Positions 5,825-6,285 of a DNA stretch of 6,285 bases are shown one piece after another. The stretch is from an uncultured Fidelibacterota bacterium. GTDB lineage: Bacteria; Marinisomatota; Marinisomatia; Marinisomatales; UBA1611. The position numbers and the translations under genes were made by a program. The notes beneath the pieces are model-generated. The model was not told where the DNA came from, did no database searches, and saw only the letters and a program-made list of their open reading frames with translations. The stretch is from the NCBI GenBank assembly GCA_913045415.1, contig CAJWPW010000070.1:1-6285 (forward strand), written 5' to 3'. How positions within the stretch are numbered: position 1 is the stretch's first letter; each line of letters begins with the position of its first letter.

Positions 5825-6285
5825 ATGAGCATTAAAAAAGTAAATACCAAAGTTGATTTCATTGCGGCAGAGCATGATATCCTGAAATTCTGGGAAAAGA
5901 ACGGCATTTTCGAAAAACGTCGGAAACAGAATAACGGAAAACCCAAATGGAGTTTTATCGATGGTCCTATAACTGCCAATAATCCCATGGGTGTACACCA
6001 TGCCTGGGGTCGATCCCTAAAAGATATTTATAATCGTTATAAAGCAATGTGCGGTTTCGATCTTCGATATCAAAATGGATTTGATTGCCAAGGGTTATGG
6101 GTAGAGATTGAAGTTGAGAAAGAATTAGGCTTTAAGTCCAAGCGCGAGGTTGAAGAATACGGTATTGAAAAATTTGTCACTCTTTGCAAAGAGCGTGTTG
6201 AGAAATATTCGGGAATACAAACCGAACAATCTAAGCGACTCGGATATTGGATGGATTGGGATAATTCCTATTACACCATGTCCGA
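5825..6285 (+). CDS. ileS: Isoleucyl-tRNA-synthetase-like class I tRNA ligase, N-terminal part
   Basis: The frame opens with ATG at 5825 and runs off the window; 153 codons are visible. A full-length IleRS is about 900-1050 residues. The visible part covers the N-terminal extension ([13 protein letters not shown]) and the start of the Rossmann catalytic domain. IleRS features are the WSFIDGP strand, [14 protein letters not shown], the [20 protein letters not shown] segment and [15 protein letters not shown], corresponding to RLGxWxDxDNxYxTM in the IleRS family. The enzyme charges tRNA-Ile in the cytoplasm. Two signatures deviate: the HIGH position reads GVHH (residues 56-59), and the usual D-C-H-G-L-P reads DCQGLWVE (87-94). 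There is no Shine-Dalgarno, and the gene follows a terminator, so it has its own unrecognised promoter. A variant class I ligase of altered activity cannot be excluded without the editing and KMSKS regions. Confidence 0.88.
   Translation, partial: MSIKKVNTKVDFIAAEHDILKFWEKNGIFEKRRKQNNGKPKWSFIDGPITANNPMGVHHAWGRSLKDIYNRYKAMCGFDLRYQNGFDCQGLWVEIEVEKELGFKSKREVEEYGIEKFVTLCKERVEKYSGIQTEQSKRLGYWMDWDNSYYTMS

Overview
The window looks like a piece of chromosome from an uncultured or marine bacterium of the Fibrobacteres-Chlorobi-Bacteroidetes sphere, most plausibly Marinimicrobia (SAR406)-like. This is inferred from the AT-rich composition, the large secreted multidomain protein ending in a T9SS/FlgD-like sorting tail (motif NFPNPFNPST), and a Bacteroidetes-type promoter motif (TTG-N19-TAnnTTTG). 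All recognised genes lie on the plus strand. No mobile element, CRISPR array, tRNA or rRNA is visible.

Layout: (1) 1-231 is the 3' end of a gene whose product ends like an outer-membrane beta-barrel. (2) 232-426 is a non-coding gap with a likely promoter (327-356) and a good Shine-Dalgarno site. (3) 427-4209 encodes a 1260-residue exported protein. It has a signal peptide, three fibronectin-III-like domains each apparently interrupted by another module, a carboxypeptidase-regulatory-like domain, a dockerin-type calcium-binding pair, a cohesin-like beta-sandwich and a C-terminal sorting domain. A strong intrinsic terminator follows. (4) 4313-5701 encodes an exported HtrA/DegP-family serine protease with an intact His-Asp-Ser triad and two PDZ domains, again followed by a strong terminator. 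(5) 5825 to the window end is the first 153 codons of an isoleucyl-tRNA-synthetase-like gene with a non-canonical HIGH signature.

The two terminators suggest that the adhesin-like gene, the protease gene and the synthetase gene are separate transcription units and not one operon. A functional link is loose: the barrel protein, the large secreted protein and the periplasmic protease are all envelope or secretion products, and a DegP-type protease would handle misfolded exported proteins of this kind. The synthetase is housekeeping. I do not see a clear new multi-gene system. The most unusual items are the nested domain architecture of the large protein, its dockerin and cohesin-like modules in one chain, and the atypical active-site motifs of the synthetase.
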